Of a stretch of 64,000 nt of DNA, positions 42,629-51,539 are shown piece after piece (position 1 is the first letter of the stretch; every line of letters begins with the position of its first letter). Both the position numbers and the translations under genes were made by a program. The stretch comes from Larkinella punicea. Its GTDB lineage: Bacteria > Bacteroidota > Bacteroidia > Cytophagales > Spirosomataceae. The stretch lies in the NCBI RefSeq assembly GCF_003334855.1, contig NZ_QOWE01000025.1:1-64000 (forward strand). Reading direction: 5' to 3'. The notes beneath the pieces were generated by a model. That model was not told where the DNA came from, did no database searches, and worked only from the letters and a program-made list of their open reading frames with translations.

Positions 42629-43864
42629 TTACAAGCCAATGTTTTTCCCCACGACATACCCCGTGGTCCAGGCATTTTGGAAGTTAAAACCGCCCGTAAT
42701 CCCGTCGACATTCAGGACTTCGCCCGCAAAAAACAGTCCCGCTTGCGTCCGGCTTTCGAGCGTTTCGGGCTTGACGGCATCGGTGGGAATGCCGCCACAG
42801 GTCACAAATTCTTCCTTGAACGTGCTTTTCCCGGAAACCGCATAAGTGTTGTTGGTCAGCAGGTTGATGAGCCGGTTCTGGGCTTTGGCGGGCAGGTCGG
42901 ACCAGCGTTCGGTTGGCGAAATACCGGCTTCGGTAGCCAGCGCCGACCACAAGCGGGCGGGCAAGCCAAAGAGCGATTGCGTCGCTACCTGCTTTTTCGG
43001 ATGTTGCTGCCGGAACGCCTGCATCTGTTCCCGAACCTGGTTTTCGTTCAGGGCACCGAGCCAGTTGATGCGGATTTCGTGCCGGTATTGCACCTCTGCC
43101 AGATCGCGGGCGGCCCAGGCCGAAAGCCGCAACACCGCCGGGCCGCTAAACCCCCAGTGGGTGATCAGCACCGGCCCGCGTTGTTCCTGCTTCGTTCCGG
43201 AAATTCGGATGACAGCGTCCGGCACGGCAACCCCCGCCAACGTCAGCAACGGATTGTCGGGGGTGTTGAACGTAAAGAGCGACGGCACCGGCGGAACCAG
43301 TGTTTCATTTACCGGTTCATCGACTCCCGGAATCCAGCCGTAGGAAACCGCCTGCGGATAACCGCCAACGGCCACCAGAATCCGGTCGGCCAGCAGGGTT
43401 TCGTCGGTTAGGGTTTCGATCTGCCATTGGTCATTCGCTCGAGTGATTGTTTTGACTCCGCAACTGGTCCGAATCCGGATTTTTAACCGGGCGGCTTCCT
43501 GGAGTAAACACGAAATGATGGTTTCGGACGAATCGGTAACCGGAAACATTCGGCCGTCGGCTTCGGTTTTCAGGCGGACACCCCGGCTTTCAAACCAGTT
43601 TACGGTGGAGGTCGCATCGAACTGTTTGAGAAGCGGCCGCAGAAAAGTCTCCCCGCGTGGGTAGTTTTTGACCAGTTTGCGGTTATCGAAACACGAGTGG
43701 GTGACGTTACAGCGTCCTCCGCCCGAAACGCGGACTTTGTTCAGAACGGCTTTACTTTTTTCGAGTAAGGTGATTTCGGCATCCGGAAAAGTTTCGGCGG
43801 CTGTGATGGCACCAAAAAAACCGGCAGCACCTCCACCGATAACGACAATTTTTAAGGTTGGCAT
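42629..43864 (-). CDS. HI0933/YhiN-family flavoprotein
   Basis: 411 residues from ATG 43864 (MPTLKIVVIGGGAAGFFGAI), an FAD-binding Rossmann start. Other family landmarks are VRVSGGGRCNVTHSC near residue 50, YPRGETFLRPLLKQFD, HWGFSGPAVLRLSAWAARDL and the C-terminal GEVLNVDGITGGFNFQNAWTTG. These proteins are conserved FAD oxidoreductases of unknown substrate. The first in-frame codon (43873) is TTG, so I use the ATG. Confidence 0.92.
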   Translation of the reverse strand: MPTLKIVVIGGGAAGFFGAITAAETFPDAEITLLEKSKAVLNKVRVSGGGRCNVTHSCFDNRKLVKNYPRGETFLRPLLKQFDATSTVNWFESRGVRLKTEADGRMFPVTDSSETIISCLLQEAARLKIRIRTSCGVKTITRANDQWQIETLTDETLLADRILVAVGGYPQAVSYGWIPGVDEPVNETLVPPVPSLFTFNTPDNPLLTLAGVAVPDAVIRISGTKQEQRGPVLITHWGFSGPAVLRLSAWAARDLAEVQYRHEIRINWLGALNENQVREQMQAFRQQHPKKQVATQSLFGLPARLWSALATEAGISPTERWSDLPAKAQNRLINLLTNNTYAVSGKSTFKEEFVTCGGIPTDAVKPETLESRTQAGLFFAGEVLNVDGITGGFNFQNAWTTGYVVGKNIGL

Positions 43865-43971
43865 GCGGTTCAACTGGGAGTGGGCAAGAAAGACAAAATT
43901 AATAACCTTTATCTTGTATTCGGTAACAATTATCGTCGGTCATCTATTGATTGTATTCGTAACTTAGCACC

Positions 43972-45039
43972 ATGTTTTTTCGTTCGTCTTTTCGTGCCCG
44001 ACGCTATCACCAGCGCGGATTTCGGTTGCGTGGCAATACGCTGCTGCTTTTGTTTGTCTTTTTTCTGATTGGACTGTTTCTCCACTACGGCGGTCGGACT
44101 GAGCCCGTTGTGGCTTTCTGGAACGATGTCAAAAGTCTGGTGGGCCTCAAATCGCCCCGCCACGAATCGCAGGGCAATCCTTACAAAGCCCCCGAACCCA
44201 CGCCGGAAGTTGTCACGGACAATACCGACACCGAAGCGAGTGACGACCGGTCGATGCTGGAAAAAGCGAAGTCGGAGGGGAGGTCAACGCGGACCGCTCC
44301 GAAAAAAAGTGACCGGAAGAAGCTGTTCGATTTTGAAAAAGTCGTTGATTTTACGCTGCCGGCTTTCCAGCCCACCGACGCCATTATTCGGCACGACGGC
44401 TACACGCTGCGCTATCGGGAAGAATACGAACAGGCCGATTGGGTGTCGTATCCGTTGCTGGAAGACGAGATTCTGGGGGACGCCGACCGGAAAAATGAGC
44501 AGTTTCAGCCCGATCCGCTGGTCGAAACCGGCTCGGCGCTGTCGTCGGATTATACCCGATCCGGCTACGACCGCGGGCACCTGGCTCCGGCGGGCGACTT
44601 CAAGTTTTCGAAGGAAATGATGAAGCAAACGTTTTACATGAGCAACATCAGTCCGCAGGTGCCGGATTTTAACCGGGGCATCTGGAAAAAACTGGAAGAG
44701 CAGGTGCGGGTCTGGGCATTGCGCGACAAAGGGCTGTATGTGGTTACGGGTCCGGTTTTACGTGCCGGATTGCCGACCATTGGCAAGAAGAACCAGATCG
44801 CCGTTCCGGAATATTATTACAAGGTGATTCTGTACTGTAACAACCCCGACATCCGCATGATTGCTTTTCTGATGAAAAACGAGGAGTCGGATCGCTCCCT
44901 GAAACAGTTTGTGGTCACGGTCGATGAGGTGGAAAAACGAACCGGGATCGACTTCTTTCCCAAGATTCCCGACAAAATGGAACAGCAACTGGAAAGCGCC
45001 CGGCCTTCCCAACTGGTGGCAAACTGGTTTAGTTTCTAA
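43972..45039 (+). CDS. Membrane-anchored DNA/RNA non-specific endonuclease (NUC1 type)
   Basis: 355 residues. A basic N-terminus and one membrane helix (NTLLLLFVFFLIGLFLHY) anchor the protein, followed by a charged linker. The nuclease domain (residues ~130-350) shows RSGYDRGHLAPAGDF, the His and Arg of the DRGH motif, and the metal-binding Asn in MSNISPQVPDFNRGIW. It probably degrades nucleic acid outside or in the periplasm. It stands alone between convergent/divergent neighbours. Confidence 0.93.
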   Translation: MFFRSSFRARRYHQRGFRLRGNTLLLLFVFFLIGLFLHYGGRTEPVVAFWNDVKSLVGLKSPRHESQGNPYKAPEPTPEVVTDNTDTEASDDRSMLEKAKSEGRSTRTAPKKSDRKKLFDFEKVVDFTLPAFQPTDAIIRHDGYTLRYREEYEQADWVSYPLLEDEILGDADRKNEQFQPDPLVETGSALSSDYTRSGYDRGHLAPAGDFKFSKEMMKQTFYMSNISPQVPDFNRGIWKKLEEQVRVWALRDKGLYVVTGPVLRAGLPTIGKKNQIAVPEYYYKVILYCNNPDIRMIAFLMKNEESDRSLKQFVVTVDEVEKRTGIDFFPKIPDKMEQQLESARPSQLVANWFSF

Positions 45040-45171
45040 TAGCGGTTGAGCACCCTAAAATACCATTTCAGATACTGATTCCTGCACTTTAAAGATTTCT
45101 GCGTTTCCCTGACGATAAAAGTTGAATTACTTGTAACCGATTTAAGTAATTCACCCATCCCGTTTATCGAC

Positions 45172-45663
45172 ATGTACGCAGGACCGACTCCTTTTAACTC
45201 GTTAAAAACGATTTTGAATATTGCTCTGAACGGCAACAAAGACCACGTCGAGGCCATTTGCCAGCGAATGGGCATCAATCCGAACGAATTATACGATCAT
45301 GTGTGTCAGGCGATGGAATACGGAACGGGGTATCTGCAAACCCAGCCCCTCGCCGAGCAGTCCCGCGCCATCGTGTTGCGCCGACTCGATAACCAGCAAA
45401 CCGCCCAGATCGAGGATGTAGCCGACGAACTGGGGCTGTCGGTTCGGTCGCTGCAACGCCGGTTGCAGGCGGAGGAAGTGACCTTCCGCGAAATTATCGA
45501 CCTCGCCCGCCGGGACATTGCCCTGCGTTTGATCCGCACCAATCAACACAATATCAACGAGATTGCCTTTGTTATGGGGTACGACGAACCGAGTTCATTC
45601 CGCCGGGCCTTCAAAAAATGGACGGGGCACAACCCGAAAGCTTATCAGTTGGCGACTTGCTAG
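45172..45663 (+). CDS. AraC-family transcriptional regulator
   Basis: 163 residues, shorter than most AraC proteins because the ligand-binding half is only about 75 residues. The C-terminal two-helix DNA-binding domain is clear: IEDVADELGLSVRSLQRRLQAEEVTF and INEIAFVMGYDEPSSFRRAFKKWTGHNPKAY. It stops at TAG and overlaps the convergent CE15 gene by four bases. The inducer is unknown. Confidence 0.9.
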   Translation: MYAGPTPFNSLKTILNIALNGNKDHVEAICQRMGINPNELYDHVCQAMEYGTGYLQTQPLAEQSRAIVLRRLDNQQTAQIEDVADELGLSVRSLQRRLQAEEVTFREIIDLARRDIALRLIRTNQHNINEIAFVMGYDEPSSFRRAFKKWTGHNPKAYQLATC

Positions 45664-46919
45664 TTTACGGTTTTGAAATGCCTGTCCATAAACCGTAGAT
45701 ACTGAGCCCAGTCGTACCATAAGACATCGTGACCACCCGACCGGATGTGGTAGCCAATCCGGCCCTGAACCGACTCGTGGAGGGTGGGCATCGTTTGGGT
45801 TGGTAAACCGTCGGTTCCTAAAAACCGGTAGACCGCGTCGGCAGCTTTGGCCGAGGCAAATTCCCCCGCCGGATCGGAGCCTTTGTCGTCCTCGGCGCTG
45901 GCGATGTAAACCGGTCGCGGGGCTACCAGGCCAATCACCAGGTGCTGATCGAAGGGGAGAAGTGTGTCCTGATCCATGAATTTCCGGAAATTGCCGCAGA
46001 ACCAGTGCGGAAAGACGGTATTCAGTCGCCGGATGTTTTCGCCCACGCCCCGGCGGAACAGCTTGGCCCCACCCGCTCCCGACTCGTTACTGAGCACCAT
46101 CGCAAACCGTTCATCGGTTGCGCCCGCCCACAAAGCCGCTTTTCCCAACCTCGACCAGCCGAACAAAGCCACCCGTTTGGCCTGGATGGCGGGGTCGGTT
46201 TGCAGATAATCCATGATCCGGCTCAGGCCCCAGGCCCAGGCGGCAATGGTTCCAAAATTATCGCCCTGCTTCTGAAATTCGGGATAGAGCGTGTGAATGC
46301 CCGTTGAAAAACCGGTGGTTCGCTCGTCGGACGCAATGTCTTCGCGATAGGCCGTCACGAGGGCATACCCCCGGTTCAGGATGCTGTCGATGGGCCACTG
46401 CCGGGCGTTGATGCCCCGGCAGGCTTCGGTGGAACGGTGATCGACCACGCAGGAAACATCGACGTACGGGTTGTGGCGGCTCGACTCCATCCAGCTCGTC
46501 GAAATCCGGATGCCGGGATCGGGATGGATGCTGTGATTTCCCCAGAAGTTGAGCCCCAGAACGGCCGGAACTGGTTTTTTAGCCTGATTCGGGATGTATA
46601 GCAACACGTCGATTCGCGGACCGTCGGCTTGCCCGTTCAGAAAGATGGCAACCTGTTTGCGGGTTGCTTTTCCGCCCAGTGCCTTCGGATCGGTGTCGAA
46701 CACTTTGAACGTCATTTGCAACGGTTTGGCGGGCGATTGGCCGTACATCTCGCGGGCAAACATCGCCAGCAACTCGGGGCGTCGTACGGTTTTCCATTGG
46801 TGGACGGACGTGACCCGTCGCCCGTCTTTCAGCGTGAACGGATCGGGCAGGGGAACGGTCTGAGCCTGAAGGAAAAAGCTGTTGACAAGCAGGAAAAAGG
46901 CGAAAAGAGCGGTTTTCAT
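45660..46919 (-). CDS. CE15 glucuronoyl esterase-like protein
   Basis: 419 residues from ATG 46919 (MKTALFAFFLLVNSFFLQAQ), a clean signal peptide. CE15 enzymes cut ester links between lignin and glucuronoxylan. The nucleophile elbow is FGWSRLGKAALW with Ser, then LSNESGAGGAKLFRRGVGENI with the family Glu, and His in RSGGHDVLWYDW near the end. It matches the uronate theme of the GH88 cluster but is not linked to it. It ends in a four-base overlap with the convergent araC-type gene. Confidence 0.87.
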   Translation of the reverse strand: MKTALFAFFLLVNSFFLQAQTVPLPDPFTLKDGRRVTSVHQWKTVRRPELLAMFAREMYGQSPAKPLQMTFKVFDTDPKALGGKATRKQVAIFLNGQADGPRIDVLLYIPNQAKKPVPAVLGLNFWGNHSIHPDPGIRISTSWMESSRHNPYVDVSCVVDHRSTEACRGINARQWPIDSILNRGYALVTAYREDIASDERTTGFSTGIHTLYPEFQKQGDNFGTIAAWAWGLSRIMDYLQTDPAIQAKRVALFGWSRLGKAALWAGATDERFAMVLSNESGAGGAKLFRRGVGENIRRLNTVFPHWFCGNFRKFMDQDTLLPFDQHLVIGLVAPRPVYIASAEDDKGSDPAGEFASAKAADAVYRFLGTDGLPTQTMPTLHESVQGRIGYHIRSGGHDVLWYDWAQYLRFMDRHFKTVN

Positions 46920-46972
46920 GGCGTGCAGTTTACTCATTTTCCGGCTCATGCTCAAGACGTTCGCTAAAAAGA

Positions 46973-47004
46973 GAAAATTCTGCCGACAGTGTCAGCAGAA
47001 TTTC
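46973..47004 (-). terminator. Hairpin terminator after the 47037 gene
   Basis: GAAAATTCTGCCGAC (46973-46987) pairs with GTCAGCAGAATTTC (46991-47004). On the minus strand it follows the stop of the 47037 gene and runs into TTTTCTCTTTTT. Confidence 0.7.
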
Positions 47005-47036
47005 TGCAGTTTACCTGAAAAATTAATTACCAACGT

Positions 47037-47990
47037 TTACTTTTTACTTTCCAGTTCTTTCACCCAGTTTTGAGCGAACGAACGCGCGGCCAGAACCGGC
47101 TCTTTACCCATCCGAAACAACAGTTTCCACTGGCGGGATTGGTTGCGGTATTGCGGATTGACGAACTCCATTTTGTACCCCTGTTTGGTAAGCTGGGCGT
47201 CGAAGTCGACGCTGCCAGCCAGGGCAATGAAGTCGGTCAGGCGTTGTTTCAGGGCGGCATGGACCGACGGGGCGGCTTTGTAGTCGGCCAGTCGTTTCTG
47301 GTAATCCTGCGCCTTCTGCTTCGATTCGTTCAGGTCGTTCTCCGCCTTGCCCATGCTCTTCGCCATTTCCCGCTGAAGCATTTTGTCGAAGTGGGCCACA
47401 TATTGTTTTTTGAACTCCTCCGGTTTGGTTTTCGATATCGCCTGCAACCGTTTCAACTCCGTCAGTTCCTGCGTCTTGGCGTCTTTTTCGGCTCCTTCGG
47501 TTTCCGAAAGCTCCTGTTGCGCCACCTGAATCTGGCTTTGAATCATCATCGCCAGCGCCGACGGCGGCATCTGGCTGTAAGCATTCTGAACCATAGCCGC
47601 CTGCTGGTTGTAGGCCGACTTCACATCGTTCATCGTCGTGCTCTGGTTCTGGGCGGCTTCGCGCGTCTGGTCGTCGCTGATCTGGTATTTATTTTTCAGC
47701 CAGTCCTGATAGCGGTTTTTAAAATCGGCGGAGCTGGCATACGACCGCACCACGGCCCCCAGCGCCTGAACGGCGGCCGCCCGGGAGCCCTCGGGAATTT
47801 TCTTCGCCAGTTGCCGAACCTTCTGGGTATACGGCGTGCTGAACTCCGCGGAGGTGACATTGGTAAAGGTCGTTTCCTGAACCTGTTCGATGGTCAGACC
47901 CAGGTCGGTCACAATGTCGCCGGGACGGGCGGCTATCCACCACCCACCGGCGACCACTATGAACGCTACTACAAAAAAGTTCTTTTTCAT
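47037..47990 (-). CDS. Secreted coiled-coil protein of unknown function
   Basis: 317 residues with a signal peptide or anchor (NFFVVAFIVVAGGWWIA). The rest is mostly alpha-helical: long Gln/Glu/Lys-rich stretches (IQVAQQELSETEGAEKDAKTQEL, MAKSMGKAENDLNESKQKAQD) suggest a coiled coil. I know no enzymatic motif. It is probably periplasmic. A terminator follows it, and an outer-membrane barrel gene lies upstream on the same strand across a palindrome. Confidence 0.7.
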   Translation of the reverse strand: MKKNFFVVAFIVVAGGWWIAARPGDIVTDLGLTIEQVQETTFTNVTSAEFSTPYTQKVRQLAKKIPEGSRAAAVQALGAVVRSYASSADFKNRYQDWLKNKYQISDDQTREAAQNQSTTMNDVKSAYNQQAAMVQNAYSQMPPSALAMMIQSQIQVAQQELSETEGAEKDAKTQELTELKRLQAISKTKPEEFKKQYVAHFDKMLQREMAKSMGKAENDLNESKQKAQDYQKRLADYKAAPSVHAALKQRLTDFIALAGSVDFDAQLTKQGYKMEFVNPQYRNQSRQWKLLFRMGKEPVLAARSFAQNWVKELESKK

Positions 47991-48024
47991 TTCAAAACCG
48001 TCTTACTTGAATTGGTTCTCGTTA

Positions 48025-48098
48025 CTCCCAACCCCCTAAAGGGGGCTTAAAACTCCGGATTTAGAAGCCCGGCACCGGCCTTTAGGGGGTTGGGGGCA
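48025..48098. repeat. Inverted repeat, CCCCTAAAGGGG family
   Basis: CTCCCAACCCCCTAAAGGGG at 48025 and its inverse ending GGGGGTTGGGGGC around 48098 form about 20-base arms; each arm also contains its own small palindrome. It lies between the 47037 gene start and the beta-barrel stop. Confidence 0.8.
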
Positions 48099-48102
48099 TT
48101 TG

Positions 48103-48642
48103 TTACTTGATTTTAGCCGTCAAACCCACACGCAGAACTGCCACACCATAACCGACTTCCGCAAAACCACCGAATTTTTCGGAGAACATATACCGGGAAC
48201 CCAGGTGAAGACCGAGGAACAGGGAATTGCCATAAGGGCTGTAATAATCGCTGGAAGAACCGTAGGAATCGCGGTAGGAAGACGTCCGGACGCCCAGCGA
48301 GAGGCCCGCGTAAGGATCGAAATTGGAGTCGTCGATGTTCAGAAGTTCACCGAAATGGTAGGTGCCACGGGCCGTAAAAAACAGAAACGTATAATTCCAT
48401 TTGTACCCCCCGCTGTTGTACCCGTAGCGGGAAAAATCGAAGGAACCGCCGACTGAAAAATTATCTTTTACCGCGTATTCGAAGGAGGCACCGATGGGCA
48501 AACCCCGGTAGGTATACGTGCCGAGACCAATACCGGCGTTGATCAGTTTTGTGCCTTGTTCGATGGTTTGTGCCTTGGCCGAAGGCATCAGGGCGACGGC
48601 AACCAGCCACGCCAGAATGGTGAGGAGTGTTATTTTTTTCAT
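48103..48642 (-). CDS. Small outer-membrane beta-barrel protein
   Basis: 179 residues with a signal peptide (LLTILAWLVAVALMPSAKAQ). The mature part alternates short Gly/Tyr-rich strands (GIGLGTYTYRGLPIGASFEYAV, YNYTFLFFTARGTYHFGELL) and ends with LRVGLTAKIK, an aromatic-rich barrel closure. It resembles eight-stranded OmpA/OmpX-type barrels of Bacteroidota. The function is unknown. Confidence 0.8.
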   Translation of the reverse strand: MKKITLLTILAWLVAVALMPSAKAQTIEQGTKLINAGIGLGTYTYRGLPIGASFEYAVKDNFSVGGSFDFSRYGYNSGGYKWNYTFLFFTARGTYHFGELLNIDDSNFDPYAGLSLGVRTSSYRDSYGSSSDYYSPYGNSLFLGLHLGSRYMFSEKFGGFAEVGYGVAVLRVGLTAKIK

Positions 48643-48755
48643 TTTGTTCGTTGTAGTTGTTGTTTGTTGGAGGCAAAGGTACGGGTGAAAAACGGCGCGG
48701 GACGTGTCATTTTACGCAGAAAACACGCAAATCACGACACTTCCCGACCGCTCGC

Positions 48756-50081
48756 TCAGTGGGTCATGGTGTGACGGGAAACCGTACTTTTATAGTCGCC
48801 CAGAACCTCCGCGATGTAGTATTCGCACAATTCATTCGGATTGTATTCTGCAAATTCATCCCGCATTTTCAGGATGCGCTGGCGGTAGTCGGGGGTGTTC
48901 AGGACGGTTTCCACCTGTGTGCGAATCTGGTCGGGCGAGGGTGTTTCCGTTTTCAGGTTGACACCGAGTTTGAAGTAACCGATCCGGGCCGTGATCTCAT
49001 TTTTCCCCTCGTGAATGCCCGCAGCAACCATCGGCAGACCATTCTGAATACTCAGCATCACCCCGCCATAACCGCCATTGGTAACGTATACGTCGCAATA
49101 CGGCATGATTTCATTGAAATCGATAAAGTCTTCGATGATGAGGTTGGACTGCGGAAACCGCGCCCGGAGTGCTTCCGTTTGTGAACCGCCGGTGGTGGCA
49201 ATCACGAGGTACGACGAATCCTTGAACGCTTCGAGGGTTGGAACGATGATTTTTTCGGGGTCGCGTTCGACGGTTCCCTGGGTTACCAGAATCACTTTGC
49301 GGTAATTTTTGAGCGTATCGTAGTGCTGGAAAGGTTTCCGGGCGCCCCGGGTGTAGGGCAGGAGCGGGCCGACAAACCGGACATTCGGACTCATATCCCG
49401 CCGGGTGTATTCAAAACCGGGAACGCCACTTTGCAGGTATACATCGGCACTGCGAATGAACGAATCGAACACAAAGTCCTGGGTAGGAGCCAGCCCGTGC
49501 TGGATCAGGTAGCGGTTATAAAGGTCCGTACACGGTTTAAACAGGAAGTTTTTGGTTACATATCGCATTACATCCTGTTTGCGTTTTCCCCAGAAACCGG
49601 TGGCCGGCTCCAGGCCCATGCCGGCGGGTGGCAGGTCGCGGGAGGTTTCGGAAAGGGGAACGATGCCCATCGTCACCACCGGCACATGGAGCAACTGTTT
49701 GATGAAAGGCGCACCCGCAAAGAGGGCGTCGCAAACGAGGAGTTCAAACGGAAATTCCTGATAGAGTTCGACGATGTCTGCCACAAACTCGGGCGCACGA
49801 TTCAGAAAAATCTGGTTGATGTCGAACCGAAGCCGGGCGATGGTTCCTTTGATCTGCTGCCGTTCAGGAAACAGGGCTTCGAAATTTTCCTGGTTGATTA
49901 CCCGGGCGGTTTTAAACGGAAAAACCGGTATACCGATCTTTTCGGCTTTGGTGAGATACGACCCGCCAGTATACCAGCGAACGTCGTGACCCCGTTCCTG
50001 CAGGTGTTTGGCAAGGCCCGTCAGCGGATTGAAGTGGCCATCGGCTGGAATGGTAGCAAAGAGGATTTTTTTGGCGTTCAT
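48756..50081 (-). CDS. GT1-family glycosyltransferase (macrolide/UGT-like)
   Basis: 441 residues with the GT-B fold. The acceptor domain starts MNAKKILFATIPADGHFNPLTGLAKHL. The donor domain has the family's TQGTVERDP strand and the sugar-nucleotide motif VTNGGYGGVMLSIQNGLPMVAAGIHEGKNE. It likely glycosylates a lipid or secondary metabolite with a UDP-activated sugar. Its downstream neighbours are the barrel protein and the coiled-coil gene; no pathway is evident. Confidence 0.9.
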   Translation of the reverse strand: MNAKKILFATIPADGHFNPLTGLAKHLQERGHDVRWYTGGSYLTKAEKIGIPVFPFKTARVINQENFEALFPERQQIKGTIARLRFDINQIFLNRAPEFVADIVELYQEFPFELLVCDALFAGAPFIKQLLHVPVVTMGIVPLSETSRDLPPAGMGLEPATGFWGKRKQDVMRYVTKNFLFKPCTDLYNRYLIQHGLAPTQDFVFDSFIRSADVYLQSGVPGFEYTRRDMSPNVRFVGPLLPYTRGARKPFQHYDTLKNYRKVILVTQGTVERDPEKIIVPTLEAFKDSSYLVIATTGGSQTEALRARFPQSNLIIEDFIDFNEIMPYCDVYVTNGGYGGVMLSIQNGLPMVAAGIHEGKNEITARIGYFKLGVNLKTETPSPDQIRTQVETVLNTPDYRQRILKMRDEFAEYNPNELCEYYIAEVLGDYKSTVSRHTMTH

Positions 50082-50113
50082 GAGTTGTTGTTTGGTTGGT
50101 ATGCGTAAATCGA

Positions 50114-50872
50114 TCAGGCCGTAGCCATTTGCTTCCGTCCCGGAATTTGGCTCGTTGAAAATAATCCCTGACGACGTTTGATCAGCAGAATGCCTATCCA
50201 GATGGCCCAGACCGGAGCCAGCACTAAATAACCGTTCAGGCCGATGGTGGCGATGGCTTTGATGCCCAGAATCTCGCCGACGCTATCGACAACGGAGCAG
50301 ATGCCCAGGACAACCGTCACCCAGCCGAGCGATGCCGACGCCTGACGAAGAGAGATTCCGACGATCAGCCACCAGATACCAGCGGGCAGTTCTTCCAGCA
50401 AATTCCATAAGCCACCGTATACCAGTTCGTTTATAATCAGGTAATTGTATTTTAGAACGATCTGGTCGGATTCGGAAGCAAGGGAATACGTGGTCAGAAT
50501 ATAAGGGTTGACGGTTGCCAGAATAGCCGCTCCAATGGCGCCGATGAGAATGTAGGCACCCCCGCAATAGGTGGCTACGGCGGCCCAGGGTGTCCGGGAC
50601 TTTAGCTCGTTGTGCAGGTGAAAAAGCGTCGGAATCAGGAGCAGGTAATAGCCCAGCATATCGCAGATCATCGACCAGCGCACCCCGGCAATACTGACGT
50701 TCGGAATGCTCAGAACCAGACCCAAATCCGTGAATACGTCCGGATTGAAGTGTGTTGCCCAACTCCCGATGTAGAGCGAACCGAAGCCCAGCATTCCCGA
50801 AAGAATGGCCAGCCATCCGGCGGTTTTTTGGTAATGTATTAACGCATTCAGCGTCGTCGTGTTGGCGTTCAT
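50114..50872 (-). CDS. Multi-spanning membrane protein (DUF4386-like)
   Basis: 252 residues from ATG 50872 (MNANTTTLNALIHYQKTAGW), with about six membrane helices such as TAGWLAILSGMLGFGSLYIG and IGLNGYLVLAPVWAIWIGILLI. The pattern resembles DUF4386 proteins. No transport motif is visible. It is immediately upstream of the glycosyltransferase (32 bases), perhaps in one operon. Confidence 0.7.
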   Translation of the reverse strand: MNANTTTLNALIHYQKTAGWLAILSGMLGFGSLYIGSWATHFNPDVFTDLGLVLSIPNVSIAGVRWSMICDMLGYYLLLIPTLFHLHNELKSRTPWAAVATYCGGAYILIGAIGAAILATVNPYILTTYSLASESDQIVLKYNYLIINELVYGGLWNLLEELPAGIWWLIVGISLRQASASLGWVTVVLGICSVVDSVGEILGIKAIATIGLNGYLVLAPVWAIWIGILLIKRRQGLFSTSQIPGRKQMATA

Positions 50873-50983
50873 GGGTATACGTTGTTGGATGGTTAAAAAA
50901 CAGAAGCAATACGGTCCTGACACACCGGTTTTTAGTGTGGGTCTGCGAACCTAATCCGCTGGGTAAGCCGGGATAGAAAACCG

Positions 50984-51364
50984 CTAGATCAGCGAAGCGA
51001 ATTGGGGTGAAATGCTGTAAAAGTAGAGGCAGGCGTGGCCCGACTGATTCCGCAATGTATGCTGGGTGCCGGCGGGGATGGTCAGCGACTGGCCGGCGGT
51101 CAGGCGAATCCAGCGGTGGCCTGCATAGATTTCGAGTTCGCCGTATTCGACCGAAAAATATTCATCTTCTTCGGAGTGGGTGTGCAGGGCCGTTCCGCTG
51201 GCTCCGGGTGCCAGCCAGACCACGCCGGTGTCGACTTTCGAATCCGGTAGCGTCGGCAAAAACCAGTATTTAATACCGCAGGTCGAAGACAGATCAAGAT
51301 CGGCCTCGCGGATGGCGACGTGCGAAAGGTTCAGCGTCGCCTGTGTGGTGGCAAAAGGGTTCAT
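50984..51364 (-). CDS. Single-domain cupin protein
   Basis: 126 residues from ATG 51364 (MNPFATTQATLNLSHV). The cupin motif has GTALHTHSEEDEYFSVEYGELEIYAG (residues ~60-85: two His and a Glu as metal ligands) and GTQHTLRNQSGHACLYFY with the third His. Such proteins bind a metal and act as isomerase, dioxygenase or sensor. It is alone between palindromic spacers. The substrate is unknown. Confidence 0.85.
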   Translation of the reverse strand: MNPFATTQATLNLSHVAIREADLDLSSTCGIKYWFLPTLPDSKVDTGVVWLAPGASGTALHTHSEEDEYFSVEYGELEIYAGHRWIRLTAGQSLTIPAGTQHTLRNQSGHACLYFYSISPQFASLI

Positions 51365-51482
51365 GAGTTTCCGAGTATGGATGTCGTTGTTGTTTACCAA
51401 TAATCTGAAGTTGTATACTTCACGAATCAAAGGTGGAAAACGAACGAGGTATATTCAACACCCGTGTCGATGAACACGTAAC

Positions 51483-51517
51483 TTTCACGCCTGAACTGGA
51501 AACTTTCAGGCGTGAAA
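51483..51517. terminator. Perfect 13-bp hairpin downstream of the 51540 gene
   Basis: TTTCACGCCTGAA (51483-51495) pairs exactly with TTCAGGCGTGAAA (51505-51517) around a 9-base loop. It lies just after the stop of the minus-strand gene at 51540 and upstream of the cupin promoter. Confidence 0.75.
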
Positions 51518-51539
51518 CCGTTCCCTCAAAAAACCATTT